The notes beneath the pieces were generated by a model. It was not told the DNA's origin. It ran no database searches and worked only from the letters and a program-made list of their open reading frames with translations. Both the position numbers and the translations under genes were made by a program. A DNA stretch of 64,000 nucleotides from Sphingobacterium spiritivorum (GTDB taxonomy: Bacteria; Bacteroidota; Bacteroidia; Sphingobacteriales; Sphingobacteriaceae). Location: NCBI RefSeq assembly GCF_016725325.1, contig NZ_CP068083.1, positions 1,178,001 through 1,242,000 of the forward strand, given 5' to 3'. How positions within the stretch are numbered: the stretch's first letter is position 1; the number at the start of each line of letters is the position of its first letter. Below, one piece after another: positions 46,418 to 55,213 of the stretch.

Positions 46418-47734
46418 TTAGTATCGATAAGCGTCCGCTTTATAAGGGCCGTCAACCGTAACCCCGATATAGGCAGCCTGATCTTCCGTTAACGTATCTA
46501 ATTCCACACCGATTTTTGCCAGGTGAAGACGTGCAACCTTCTCATCCAGGTGTTTTGGTAACGTATACACCTTATTTTCATAAGCAGCCGTGTTAGTCCA
46601 CAATTCTAATTGGGCCAGCGTCTGATTCGTAAACGAGTTCGACATCACGAAGGAAGGGTGTCCTGTAGCACATCCCAGATTTACTAAACGACCTTCTGCC
46701 AGTAAAATAATGTCAGTACCATCAATAGTGTATTTATCAACCTGAGGTTTGATCTCAATCTTGGTATTACCGTAGTTCGTATTTAACCAGGCTACATCAA
46801 TTTCATTATCAAAGTGTCCGATATTACATACTACAGTTTTATCCTTCATTGTTTTGAAATGCTCAGCACGAACGATATCTTTATTTCCGGTAGTAGTCAC
46901 CACGATATTAGCTTCTTTTACTGCATCTGCGAATTTCTTAACCTCAAATCCTTCCATTGCAGCCTGAAGTGCACAGATCGGATCAATTTCCGTTACGATA
47001 ACGCGTACTCCCGCTGAACGCAGAGATTCTGCAGATCCTTTACCCACATCTCCATAACCAGCTACTACGGCAACTTTACCAGCCAGCATCAGATCTGTTG
47101 CACGACGAATAGCATCTACCAATGATTCACGACAACCGTATTTATTATCAAATTTGGATTTCGTAACCGAATCATTCACATTGATTGCAGGCAGGTGCAA
47201 TGTTCCGTTTTTCATACGCTCATACAGACGGTGAACACCTGTAGTCGTTTCTTCTGATAATCCCTTTATTTCGCTGATAAGTTCAGGATATTTATCAAAA
47301 ACCATATTTGTCAGGTCACCACCATCATCCAGGATCATATTCAAGGGCTGACGATCTTCTCCGAAATATAAGGTTTGTTCGATACACCAGTCAAATTCTT
47401 CCGTATTCATGCCTTTCCATGCATACACAGGGATACCCGCTGCTGCAATAGCAGCCGCAGCATGATCCTGGGTAGAAAAGATGTTACAGGATGACCAGGT
47501 CACATCTGCTCCCAACTCGACCAAAGTCTCTATTAATACCGCTGTCTGAATAGTCATATGCAGACATCCTGCAATACGAGCTCCTTTAAGTGGTTTGGCA
47601 GCCCCAAACTCCTCACGCAAGCTCATCAAACCCGGCATTTCAGCTTCTGCCAGTTCAATCTCTTTACGACCCCATTCTGCAAGGCTGATATCTTTAACTT
47701 TGTACGGTACGTACGTGCTTTCTATTGATGACAT
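46418..47734 (-). CDS. ahcY: S-adenosylhomocysteine hydrolase
   Basis: NAD-dependent enzyme splitting S-adenosylhomocysteine, the inhibitory product of SAM-dependent methylation, into adenosine and homocysteine. The 438 residues fit. The NAD-binding motif is [16 protein letters not shown], catalytic pieces are [20 protein letters not shown] and [10 protein letters not shown], and the C-terminal [10 protein letters not shown] is the family's ending. A consensus promoter lies just upstream and a bidirectional terminator follows. No SAH riboswitch fold was seen in the ~25-base leader. Confidence 0.98.
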   Translation of the reverse strand: MSSIESTYVPYKVKDISLAEWGRKEIELAEAEMPGLMSLREEFGAAKPLKGARIAGCLHMTIQTAVLIETLVELGADVTWSSCNIFSTQDHAAAAIAAAGIPVYAWKGMNTEEFDWCIEQTLYFGEDRQPLNMILDDGGDLTNMVFDKYPELISEIKGLSEETTTGVHRLYERMKNGTLHLPAINVNDSVTKSKFDNKYGCRESLVDAIRRATDLMLAGKVAVVAGYGDVGKGSAESLRSAGVRVIVTEIDPICALQAAMEGFEVKKFADAVKEANIVVTTTGNKDIVRAEHFKTMKDKTVVCNIGHFDNEIDVAWLNTNYGNTKIEIKPQVDKYTIDGTDIILLAEGRLVNLGCATGHPSFVMSNSFTNQTLAQLELWTNTAAYENKVYTLPKHLDEKVARLHLAKIGVELDTLTEDQAAYIGVTVDGPYKADAYRY

Positions 47735-47763
47735 AATAATTTTCTCTTTTAAAATTTAGAATA

Positions 47764-47794
47764 CAAAAATACCATTAACGACAGTCAATTCAAA
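47764..47794 (-). promoter_or_regulatory. Consensus promoter of ahcY
   Basis: On the minus strand, TTTG (47791-47794) and TATTTTTG (47764-47771) are 19 bases apart and match the Bacteroidota consensus exactly. Transcription starts near 47760, giving a leader of ~25 bases. Confidence 0.8.
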
Positions 47795-47844
47795 ACATTA
47801 GCTTTTTGGCATTTACAAATCTGACATTCATTTGAGAGTATAAA

Positions 47845-47876
47845 CTTGACGGGGGAGTATAAGTGCCTTATATTTG
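47845..47876 (+). promoter_or_regulatory. Promoter of the bacilliredoxin gene
   Basis: CTTG (47845-47848, one mismatch) and TATATTTG (47869-47876, exact) have a 20-base spacer. It is divergent from the ahcY promoter, with 50 bases between the -33 elements. Confidence 0.65.
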
Positions 47877-47903
47877 TAGATATTTAATTTAAAAAGAGAA
47901 GAA

Positions 47904-48314
47904 ATGTATCCAGAATATTTAGTTGAACCCATGCGTAAGGAGCTTACGGATGCTGGTTTCCAGGAGTTAAAGACCATTGCAGAAGTAGATTCAGCAATTC
48001 CTTCTGAAGGAACTGTTTTTGTAGTTGTAAACTCCGTATGTGGTTGTGCTGCTGCAAATGCAAGACCTGCTGCTAAAGCTGCTGTAAAAAATGAAAAACA
48101 TCCTGACAAACTGGTCACTGTATTTGCAGGTATGGAAAAAGATGCTGTAGATAAAGCACGTGAATACATGTTGCCTTACCCGCCGTCTTCACCGGCAATG
48201 GCTCTTTTCAAAGACGGTAAATTGGTGCACATGATTGAAAGACATATGATCGAAGGTCGCCCGGCACAAATGATTGCAGACAATCTGGTTGCTGCATTTG
48301 ACGAGTACTGCTAG
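47904..48314 (+). CDS. Bacilliredoxin, BrxA/BrxB (YphP/YqiW) family
   Basis: A 136-residue thioredoxin-fold protein with the CGC motif in VVVNSVCGCAAANARPA (near residue 49), which defines BrxA/BrxB. These enzymes remove bacillithiol from mixed disulfides on proteins, so the cell probably makes bacillithiol, as many Bacteroidota do; synthesis genes are not in the window. The segment SSPAMALFKDGKLVHMIER is the cis-Pro side. It is divergent from ahcY, which releases homocysteine for cysteine metabolism; a shared sulfur-related role is only an inference. Confidence 0.92.
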   Translation: MYPEYLVEPMRKELTDAGFQELKTIAEVDSAIPSEGTVFVVVNSVCGCAAANARPAAKAAVKNEKHPDKLVTVFAGMEKDAVDKAREYMLPYPPSSPAMALFKDGKLVHMIERHMIEGRPAQMIADNLVAAFDEYC

Positions 48315-48333
48315 ATCATCTATTTTGATTTTT

Positions 48334-48380
48334 GAAACAAAAAAGCTGTTCCGCAATTGTGGAACAGCTTTTTTTGTTTC
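48334..48380. terminator. Bidirectional terminator between bacilliredoxin and the next gene
   Basis: A GAAACAAAAAAGCTGTTCC-type arm pairs with its complement up to 48380, with an A run before and a T run after the short loop. It serves both convergent genes. Confidence 0.85.
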
Positions 48381-48393
48381 TTTTTAGTTTCTC

Positions 48394-49650
48394 TTAGAAT
48401 AGGTAAGGGCTCATGCTGCCCGTATAATATTTTGCCGGCACCATCAATTTATTTTTTGGTAATACCGCACCATTGAAATCAAAATAGGCTGTTACCTTTC
48501 CTCCATCTTTATAGTAACGGATAGAAAGCAACGGGGAATTGTTCTGATAGGCCCAGTTAAACTGAGCCTCATCCTGAGAGATCAGTTCAGTAAAGGTATT
48601 ATCCTTATTTATATGTCCGAAGTAGTGGATTTCACGATATGCCCCGCCTGATACTTCCTTTGTAAGCTGTCTGATTGCAAATTCATCATTGAGCTCTTCA
48701 CCCTGATTGCCTCCGATTCCGGCCTTTATTATACCTGAGCCCGCAGATATATCTCCGGGAATATTGCGGGACAATCTTACTTTTGCTCCAAAAAGAGCAG
48801 TTAATGCCGAATCAGTCGTTAAGCTTTCTCCTTTACGGACTAATTGATTATCATAGATAACGGCTTTCCAGTTTTCATCCTGCCCATCCATATTTATCGG
48901 CTTGTACATTTCCGGTGGTTTAATTGCTTCAGGAGGTTCCAGCCTGTCTGACTTCTTAGCTTTACCCTTTGCGGCAGTTTTCACGGGTGTAACAGGAGCT
49001 TTTTTTGGAACAATTTCGTCTACAGCAAAGCCTACCGGAAAGGTATAACGTGAATAACCTTCATCAAGGGTAGCACTGATAAGTTCTAATTTTTCAAATG
49101 GAGGGATTGTTGCAACTTTTCGAAACTGATCTGCCACTGAAATAATTCTCCCTTTTCTATCTGTATCATATACAGCAAGGTATTGTGTCTTATTTTTTCT
49201 AGCCGAATCATAAATGCTAAACGCTTCTATTCTGGAATAAATCTTATCCAGTGTAAAACTTTGATGATTCACCGGAGAAGCGATTACAGTCTTATTATCC
49301 TTTTCAAAATGGTAATAGGCAATGTCACCGACAATTATTAACGGACTGCTATCCTTGAGGGTTCCCATATTAACAGGCTTGCCAGTCTGCGTATCCATAA
49401 GCCAATAGAAATAGTTGTCTTTGGCGTCTTTATCTACAATGACATAGTAAGAAAAATCTCTGTACACTTTAACAGATACACAAAAACCCGGTGCTTTAAC
49501 TTCATTACCCAGGGTGTCCATTAACCCATATTCTCCATTTACCTGAAAAGGGACAAGCAAAGGCCGCTTTACAGGTAATGTCTGTTGGGCAGATACCTGT
49601 AAGGTGAAACTCATCATCAAAAGAATCGAAGAAAAAATAAATCTGATCAT
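48394..49650 (-). CDS. Secreted hypothetical protein with WG-repeat-like start
   Basis: A 418-residue exported protein (signal peptide ending VSAQQ). The first part (VPFQVNGEYGLMDTLGNEV) looks like a WG-type repeat. A Lys/Pro linker (around residues 215-245: KKAPVTPVKTAAKGKAKK, then PPEAIKPPEMYKP) divides the protein, and the C-terminal ~170 residues form an unrecognised domain. No catalytic motif is seen. It lies 33 bases after the DUF1501 gene on the same strand, so it is probably the third gene of a DUF1800-DUF1501 operon and may act with them. Confidence 0.65.
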   Translation of the reverse strand: MIRFIFSSILLMMSFTLQVSAQQTLPVKRPLLVPFQVNGEYGLMDTLGNEVKAPGFCVSVKVYRDFSYYVIVDKDAKDNYFYWLMDTQTGKPVNMGTLKDSSPLIIVGDIAYYHFEKDNKTVIASPVNHQSFTLDKIYSRIEAFSIYDSARKNKTQYLAVYDTDRKGRIISVADQFRKVATIPPFEKLELISATLDEGYSRYTFPVGFAVDEIVPKKAPVTPVKTAAKGKAKKSDRLEPPEAIKPPEMYKPINMDGQDENWKAVIYDNQLVRKGESLTTDSALTALFGAKVRLSRNIPGDISAGSGIIKAGIGGNQGEELNDEFAIRQLTKEVSGGAYREIHYFGHINKDNTFTELISQDEAQFNWAYQNNSPLLSIRYYKDGGKVTAYFDFNGAVLPKNKLMVPAKYYTGSMSPYLF

Positions 49651-49683
49651 AATTTAATATTATTTCTCATGACCAAGCAAACA

Positions 49684-50949
49684 TTATGCCTTCATTAGAC
49701 CGATAGATTGTCCATTCCAATCGGGAAATAATATTTTATCATCATTTAACTTCAGATGCCTGTCGGCAACCTCTGAAAAGACAGCCCGGAAATCCGTTGT
49801 CACTTTAAGGTCTCTTCCATCTTCCAGATTTTCTTTTGCCAGCTCATCCATATTTCCGTGCACTTTTCCACCATTCACCTGATTCCCCAGAATAAAATTG
49901 CAGGATCCGCGTCCATGATCGGTTCCTCCTGTTCCATTCTGATGTACGGTCCGGCCAAACTCAGTCATTGTCATGACGGTGACATCATCCTGATATGCTT
50001 CGATATCTTTCCAGAAAGCCATTATAGAATTGGAAAGATCAGCAACATTACGGGCAAAAATACCGGTATCTTTTCCCTGATTGAAATGCGTATCCCAACC
50101 ATTACTTTCCGTAAAGGCGACTTCAAGCCCTACATCCATTTTGATCAATTGTGCAATTTGCTTCAAAGACTTACCCAGGTTACTTCCAGGATAAGTTACA
50201 TTATTGGCAGGCTGATAATTTTTAACCGCGTTACTTTGCAGCATCTTCATTGCTTCAAAGCTTTCCTTCCCGGTATCACGTAACACCTCATTTACCGTAT
50301 TATCATACAGATCTTCAAAACTCTTTGCATTCTGATTAAAGGTCACACCTTTACCCTGTATCTTAAAATTTTTAATGTCGCTGATGGCTAATGCTTCATG
50401 CTCACCATATAATGAACGGGGTAGCGCTGCTGTGATACTGACGGCTGAAAAAGGAGTCAGACTATCGTGTCCCAATAATCCAACCGCACGATTCAACCAT
50501 CCACTGCTGGTATTTTTCTCAAAAGGAGTACCGGACTCCATATAATCCTGCGCATCAAAATGAGAACGTGTGGTATTAGGTGATCCCATTCCGTGAACGA
50601 TTGCCAGCCGGTTTTCACGGAAGACTTCCTCAAATGCTTTCATCCCGGGGTGCAGCCCGTATCTTCCGTCCAGATCAATCAGAGCTGATGCTCCTTCTGA
50701 TTTTGCAGCCGATAAAAATAAATCAGGACGTGCAGCCTGCAAATGTGTATCCAGAAATGGTGTTACAGCCATCAAGCCGTCCATAGCTCCACGTTGAAAA
50801 ATACAGACCATCACCTTACGCTTGCTGTAGGGGTTCAATAATTTTTCTCTGGCAACTGCTTCCGCTAAAAAAGCCGGAATACCCCCCATCAGACCTATTC
50901 CAAATAGACCCAACCCTGAATTTTTTAAAAATGCCCGTCTGTTTAACAT
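49684..50949 (-). CDS. DUF1501-family exported protein (Tat signal)
   Basis: A 421-residue protein with a twin-arginine signal (NRRAFLKNSGLGLFGIGLMGG), so it is exported folded. The mature part resembles the alkaline-phosphatase/sulfatase-like DUF1501 family: MVCIFQRGAMDGL near the start, SGWLNRAVGLL, NGWDTHFNQG and MTEFGRTVHQNGTGGTDHG. The last two carry conserved Asp and His that could bind metal. Its activity is unknown. It starts 14 bases after the DUF1800 gene. The DUF1800-DUF1501 pair is conserved across many bacteria and probably forms a joint secreted system. Confidence 0.88.
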   Translation of the reverse strand: MLNRRAFLKNSGLGLFGIGLMGGIPAFLAEAVAREKLLNPYSKRKVMVCIFQRGAMDGLMAVTPFLDTHLQAARPDLFLSAAKSEGASALIDLDGRYGLHPGMKAFEEVFRENRLAIVHGMGSPNTTRSHFDAQDYMESGTPFEKNTSSGWLNRAVGLLGHDSLTPFSAVSITAALPRSLYGEHEALAISDIKNFKIQGKGVTFNQNAKSFEDLYDNTVNEVLRDTGKESFEAMKMLQSNAVKNYQPANNVTYPGSNLGKSLKQIAQLIKMDVGLEVAFTESNGWDTHFNQGKDTGIFARNVADLSNSIMAFWKDIEAYQDDVTVMTMTEFGRTVHQNGTGGTDHGRGSCNFILGNQVNGGKVHGNMDELAKENLEDGRDLKVTTDFRAVFSEVADRHLKLNDDKILFPDWNGQSIGLMKA

Positions 50950-50963
50950 CTTCTTTTCGATTA

Positions 50964-52736
50964 TTATCGCCGCTGAAACTCCGGAGAACCTATAATAAGT
51001 CCTACAATCTGTGCCAGCATAGCATTAGTCTGATTCTTACTCTTAGCACTTATCTTCTGTTCTTGTGCACGATCATCCTGCATCATGCTTTTCTCTCTGT
51101 TTTTCTGTGAGGCTGCTGATACTTTCTCATGCAGATCCTGTTGTGTCAGTAAAGGTGTCAGTCTCTTTTTCAGCACATCCATATCCACTTCCGGCAAAAG
51201 CTTACGACCAAATACTTCCAGTGCCTGTTCAGCACTTTCTGGTTCTCTGCCACCTGTTACTCGCATCAGATCAACATCTACTCCCGAATTATTTTCCGAA
51301 GTAAAAGATAGTCCGAAATTCATTCTGTTCAATAAAGCACCCGTATTGATCCAATAGTCTGATTTGTCCGGAAAGCCTGTCGGTGCGATATAATGATACT
51401 TCTGTTCCCCCATTCGGGTTACCCAGTTATTAAGCTTGACAGGATTATTCACATCTGCATCCAGTCCTCTGACCGCACTGATTGCTAACTCGAAAGGCGT
51501 TTTTATTTTCTGATCAATAGTTTTCTTATCCCAAAATTCCGGAGAATACACCATCATTGTCAATACAGCTGAAATATCACCGTTGTTTTTCAGAAAAGTA
51601 TCTTTCATACGCTTTACCAATTCAGGAGAAGGTATATCAGATACAAACCGAACAGCAAGCTTACGAACGATAAATTCTGCAGTCTGCGGTTTTGATGCCA
51701 GCATTTTTAATAATTCCACACCCTCTTCATACCCCCTATTACTGAAAGTATGCGCTAGTACTGTTTTTGTTCCCTTATCATGCCGGTTAGCCAGAAACAA
51801 AAAATCACCATCTGCTATGTTATTTTTATTGTTAGCGATATTTTCTTTTTGTACGTTTCCATACCCTTGCATAGGATAGATCGTCCAGCCTGTCAGAACA
51901 CGTGCAGCTTCTGTGACATCTTTTTGCGTATATCCTCCATCCACACCCAATGTGTGTAGTTCCATCAGTTCGCGTGCATAATTTTCATTAAGTCCCTTTT
52001 TTCCTTTGCTCTTTGGATTATCAGCTACGCTGGAAAAATTATCCAGATACATCAGCATAGCGGGAGCTTTCGCTGTCGCCAGAAGAAGATCCTGAAAATT
52101 ACCTAAGGCATTAGGTCTGATAACATAAGCTTCATAATTGGGAATAAACGGAGCTGCCTGTCCTTTGGTAAAGGATACATTAAAGTGGTTAAACCAGAAA
52201 TCGGTCATTACTTCTCGAAGCTGATTCTGACTATATACAGCACGTACTATTTTAGAAGCCAGAAACTGGCGGTTTAATTCGTTTTCAGGCCTGTAACCTT
52301 TGACTTCCATAAATTTTCGAATCGCATCTTTGTAAGACTGCTTGCTGTTATCTATAGAATCTTTTGAAATAAAACCTTCATTGACAGCCTGCCTTCTCAC
52401 ACGAGCTGAGCGTGGGTATAGCGAATCAATCGCACGATTGCTTAATAATACATCTGCATAATTACCCATTAGATTATTCAGCCGATCGTCCTTGATATTG
52501 CCCTCAAGCTGTTGTCTAAACCATTTTTCCAATCCCTGCTTTTCTACTTTTTCGATCTGTTGCTCATCAAAACCGTAGGTAAACCGGCTAAGCAAATGTA
52601 CTATTGCCTCCTTTTCAGTAAGCCCCTGTTGTTTGTATGGGAAACTGCCTTTCACTTTCACTTCCTGACCGTAACTTTCCGGAAGAAAAGAAAGAAAAAT
52701 AAACAGAACTACAGCAATTCTTATCATAACTTTCAT
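50964..52736 (-). CDS. DUF1800-family secreted protein
   Basis: A 590-residue exported protein (signal peptide ending SYGQ). The DUF1800 hallmarks are HLLSRFTYGFDEQQI, MTDFWFNHFNVSF and NYARELMELHTLGVDGGYTQ, then AARVLTGWTI. The C-terminal ~90 residues are charged and helical (KNREKSMMQDDRAQEQK). Function is unknown; family members are usually encoded beside DUF1501 proteins, as here. It is the first gene of a three-gene minus-strand operon. Confidence 0.88.
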   Translation of the reverse strand: MKVMIRIAVVLFIFLSFLPESYGQEVKVKGSFPYKQQGLTEKEAIVHLLSRFTYGFDEQQIEKVEKQGLEKWFRQQLEGNIKDDRLNNLMGNYADVLLSNRAIDSLYPRSARVRRQAVNEGFISKDSIDNSKQSYKDAIRKFMEVKGYRPENELNRQFLASKIVRAVYSQNQLREVMTDFWFNHFNVSFTKGQAAPFIPNYEAYVIRPNALGNFQDLLLATAKAPAMLMYLDNFSSVADNPKSKGKKGLNENYARELMELHTLGVDGGYTQKDVTEAARVLTGWTIYPMQGYGNVQKENIANNKNNIADGDFLFLANRHDKGTKTVLAHTFSNRGYEEGVELLKMLASKPQTAEFIVRKLAVRFVSDIPSPELVKRMKDTFLKNNGDISAVLTMMVYSPEFWDKKTIDQKIKTPFELAISAVRGLDADVNNPVKLNNWVTRMGEQKYHYIAPTGFPDKSDYWINTGALLNRMNFGLSFTSENNSGVDVDLMRVTGGREPESAEQALEVFGRKLLPEVDMDVLKKRLTPLLTQQDLHEKVSAASQKNREKSMMQDDRAQEQKISAKSKNQTNAMLAQIVGLIIGSPEFQRR

Positions 52737-52979
52737 AGGAGGCGTTTTTAACTGTATAAATTTACAACTTGATCCTTACATTTATATATTAAGAAATCAT
52801 TAAAGGCCAACCGGTTATACAGAAACCAGCGCTTATCATAGACAACGTTTTTTTGAAAAGGTTTAGTGTGCATTAATACTGTATCTTAAAAAAAAACCGG
52901 ACTTTAATTGCAATAAACTCCCATTCACATCGTATTGTATCCCAATGATTTGTATTTTAGTAAGATCAAACCTTATGAT

Positions 52980-54617
52980 ATGCGAAGCATTTACCTTTAT
53001 TGTGTCTTTAGTTTATTCCTTCTGTCCGGTTGCAAACAGACCAACCAGGTGGATCTGATTGTATACAATGCCAGAATCTATACTGTAGATTCCGCATTTA
53101 CAGTTGCAGAAGCTTTCGCCGTAAAAGACGGCAAGTTTATAGCGATAGGATCAGGTACAACTATCCGGCAGCAGTATACGGCAAAAGAAGAGATCGATGC
53201 AAACGGCAAAGCCATTTATCCCGGATTTTACGATGCTCATGCTCACTTTTTCCTACTTGGGGAATTGCTGGATCAGGTAGATCTGATGGGAAGTAAATCA
53301 TTTGAAGAAGTAATAACCCGGCTACAGGCTTATCATAAGGCACGCCCCGAAAAAAAGTGGATTATCGGAGGAGGATGGGATCAAAATCTTTGGAAGGATA
53401 AGAAGTTTCCAACGAAAGAACTGTTAGATAAAGCATTTCCTGATATCCCAGTATACCTTTCCCGTGTAGACTATCATGCTGCTGTAGTTAACACGCAGGC
53501 TCTTCGTATGGCAAAAGTCACAGAAGTGCGCACGATCGAAGGAGGACTGATAGGTGGAGAAAACGGCATTCCGAATGGCATACTCGTGGACAATGCCATG
53601 GATCTGGTGAGTAAGCAGATTCCGGAGGCGGAAGAATCTGCTGTTCTGCAAACATTACAGGTTGCTCAGGACTCCCTCTTATCTGTAGGGCTGACCTCTA
53701 TTGTTGATGCCGGACTCACACATACACAGCTCGGGATGCTGAAAGATTTCTACAAGAGAAATGAACTTAAGATCAGAGACTATGCGATGATAGCAGCTAA
53801 TCCGGAGAATATAAGCCATTACCTGAAAGACGGGGTATACGATACAGACCGGCTGACAATCCGTTCTTTTAAGTTATTGGCAGACGGAGCTTTGGGTTCC
53901 AGAGGAGCCTGCCTCCTCGCGCATTATCATGATGCTCCTACAAAAGGATTTCTGTTACATAGTCCTGCGGCATTTGATACAGTGATCCATCAATTGGCAA
54001 ACAGCCCGTTTCAGGTCAACACACATGCTATTGGAGATTCGGCTAACCGGATTATATTAGATGTGTATGGAAAATATTTAAAAGACAATATCAACCGCCG
54101 TTGGCGGATAGAGCATGCACAGATCATTGCACCCGGAGATTTTCACAAATTCAGACAATTCCATATTATTCCGTCTGTACAGCCTACACATGCTACATCA
54201 GATATGTACTGGGCTAAAGACCGCTTAGGAGAGGAAAGACTAAAAGGAGCCTACGCTTACAAAAATCTTCTGCAAGAGTATGGCATGCTTGCCTTGGGAA
54301 GCGACTTCCCTGTAGAACATTTTAATCCGCTTTATGGATTTCATGCTGCTGTGGCACGTGTGGATGCTAAAGGCTTCCCGCAGGGAGGATTTCAAATGGA
54401 AAATGCCATCAGCCGTGAGCAGGCCTTAAGAGGTATGACCATCTGGGCAGCCTATTCCTGCTTTCAGGAAAAACAGCGTGGAAGTATAGAAAAAGGAAAA
54501 GATGCAGATTTTGTTATTCTGAATAAAGATATTATGCAGATTCCTAATCAGGAACTAAGAGGAACTAAGGTTATACAGACGGTAATTGCAGGAGAGACTG
54601 TATTCATCCGGAAATAG
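52980..54617 (+). CDS. Lipoprotein amidohydrolase, YtcJ-like (amidohydrolase family 3)
   Basis: A metal-dependent hydrolase anchored as a lipoprotein. From ATG 52980 the signal MRSIYLYCVFSLFLLSGC ends in a lipobox; the TTG at 52935 would put 15 residues before it. The barrel's metal His pair is in YDAHAHFFLLG, and later pieces are GALGSRGACLL, VNTHAIGDSAN, RIEHAQII and GSDFPVEHFNPL. YtcJ-like enzymes act on N-substituted or exotic amides; the substrate here is unknown. The 545 residues match the family. It is a single gene, with a terminator shared with the convergent gene. Confidence 0.88.
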   Translation: MRSIYLYCVFSLFLLSGCKQTNQVDLIVYNARIYTVDSAFTVAEAFAVKDGKFIAIGSGTTIRQQYTAKEEIDANGKAIYPGFYDAHAHFFLLGELLDQVDLMGSKSFEEVITRLQAYHKARPEKKWIIGGGWDQNLWKDKKFPTKELLDKAFPDIPVYLSRVDYHAAVVNTQALRMAKVTEVRTIEGGLIGGENGIPNGILVDNAMDLVSKQIPEAEESAVLQTLQVAQDSLLSVGLTSIVDAGLTHTQLGMLKDFYKRNELKIRDYAMIAANPENISHYLKDGVYDTDRLTIRSFKLLADGALGSRGACLLAHYHDAPTKGFLLHSPAAFDTVIHQLANSPFQVNTHAIGDSANRIILDVYGKYLKDNINRRWRIEHAQIIAPGDFHKFRQFHIIPSVQPTHATSDMYWAKDRLGEERLKGAYAYKNLLQEYGMLALGSDFPVEHFNPLYGFHAAVARVDAKGFPQGGFQMENAISREQALRGMTIWAAYSCFQEKQRGSIEKGKDADFVILNKDIMQIPNQELRGTKVIQTVIAGETVFIRK

Positions 54618-54626
54618 CTATTTATA

Positions 54627-54657
54627 AAAAATGCGGCATATGATCATGCCGCATTTT
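54627..54657. terminator. Bidirectional terminator after the amidohydrolase gene
   Basis: AAAATGCGGCAT pairs with ATGCCGCATTTT around a ~6-base loop, between convergent genes. Confidence 0.8.
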
Positions 54658-54674
54658 CCTGTATGTATATCAGA

Positions 54675-55124
54675 CTACTTTTGGCTGATATATGTTTTAT
54701 TTCCATTACTATTGATGTAGTATTTTCCACCTTTAGGACCTACATACACCTGATGACCATTATATTTTTCACCACTTAACTTATCTGTCGAAGATGCCGT
54801 TTCTTTTTTAGCGGCGGCTACTTCTTTTTTAGCTTTTGTAGTGGCCTTCTTTGTTGTAGACTCTTCAGCTTTCACAGCTTTAGTCTTTTCTTTTGCCGGT
54901 TCTTTCTTTGCTGTTTCGGTCACCTTTTTTGCGGCTTCCTTTTCCTTTGTTGCTGTCTGTTTTGCTTTTTCTTTTGATTTATCTGAGGCAGATTTTATCT
55001 TTTGCTCAGATTTTTTTACCGCTTTCTCGGGGGTAGTCTGTTGTGCCTGACTTGTTGCAATTCCAAACACAGAAACCATAGCAGCAACTGCTGCCATTTT
55101 TTTGAAATAATTTGAGAGATTCAT
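54675..55124 (-). CDS. Secreted Lys/Ala-rich protein with PBCV-type basic adaptor motif
   Basis: A 149-residue exported protein. The signal peptide ends SQAQQ. Residues ~30-115 are a Lys/Ala/Glu/Thr low-complexity helix, like histone H1 or coiled-coil tails (KEKAKQTATKEKEAAKK). The last ~30 residues (YNGHQVYVGPKGGKYYINSN, then GNKTYI) match the basic adaptor domain first named in Paramecium bursaria chlorella virus proteins. That motif is found in diverse proteins as a small binding tail. Function is unknown; nucleic-acid or cell-wall binding is possible. Gene-level codon bias reflects Lys-rich composition. Confidence 0.75.
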   Translation of the reverse strand: MNLSNYFKKMAAVAAMVSVFGIATSQAQQTTPEKAVKKSEQKIKSASDKSKEKAKQTATKEKEAAKKVTETAKKEPAKEKTKAVKAEESTTKKATTKAKKEVAAAKKETASSTDKLSGEKYNGHQVYVGPKGGKYYINSNGNKTYISQK

Positions 55125-55213
55125 AACTCTAATTTTTAAGAATTAAACTGAAATAATCCGGTCAAAACAAATGCCACACACAGCTCCCCGATCATTGACA
55201 AACAGGCAATTAA

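Noticed and set aside
47735..47763. SAH or SAM riboswitch upstream of ahcY
   Set aside because: The leader implied by the promoter is only ~25 bases, too short for such a fold.
54841..55050. Plus-strand open frame across the Lys-rich gene
   Set aside because: It is the mirror of the Lys codons and reads as Phe-rich filler.
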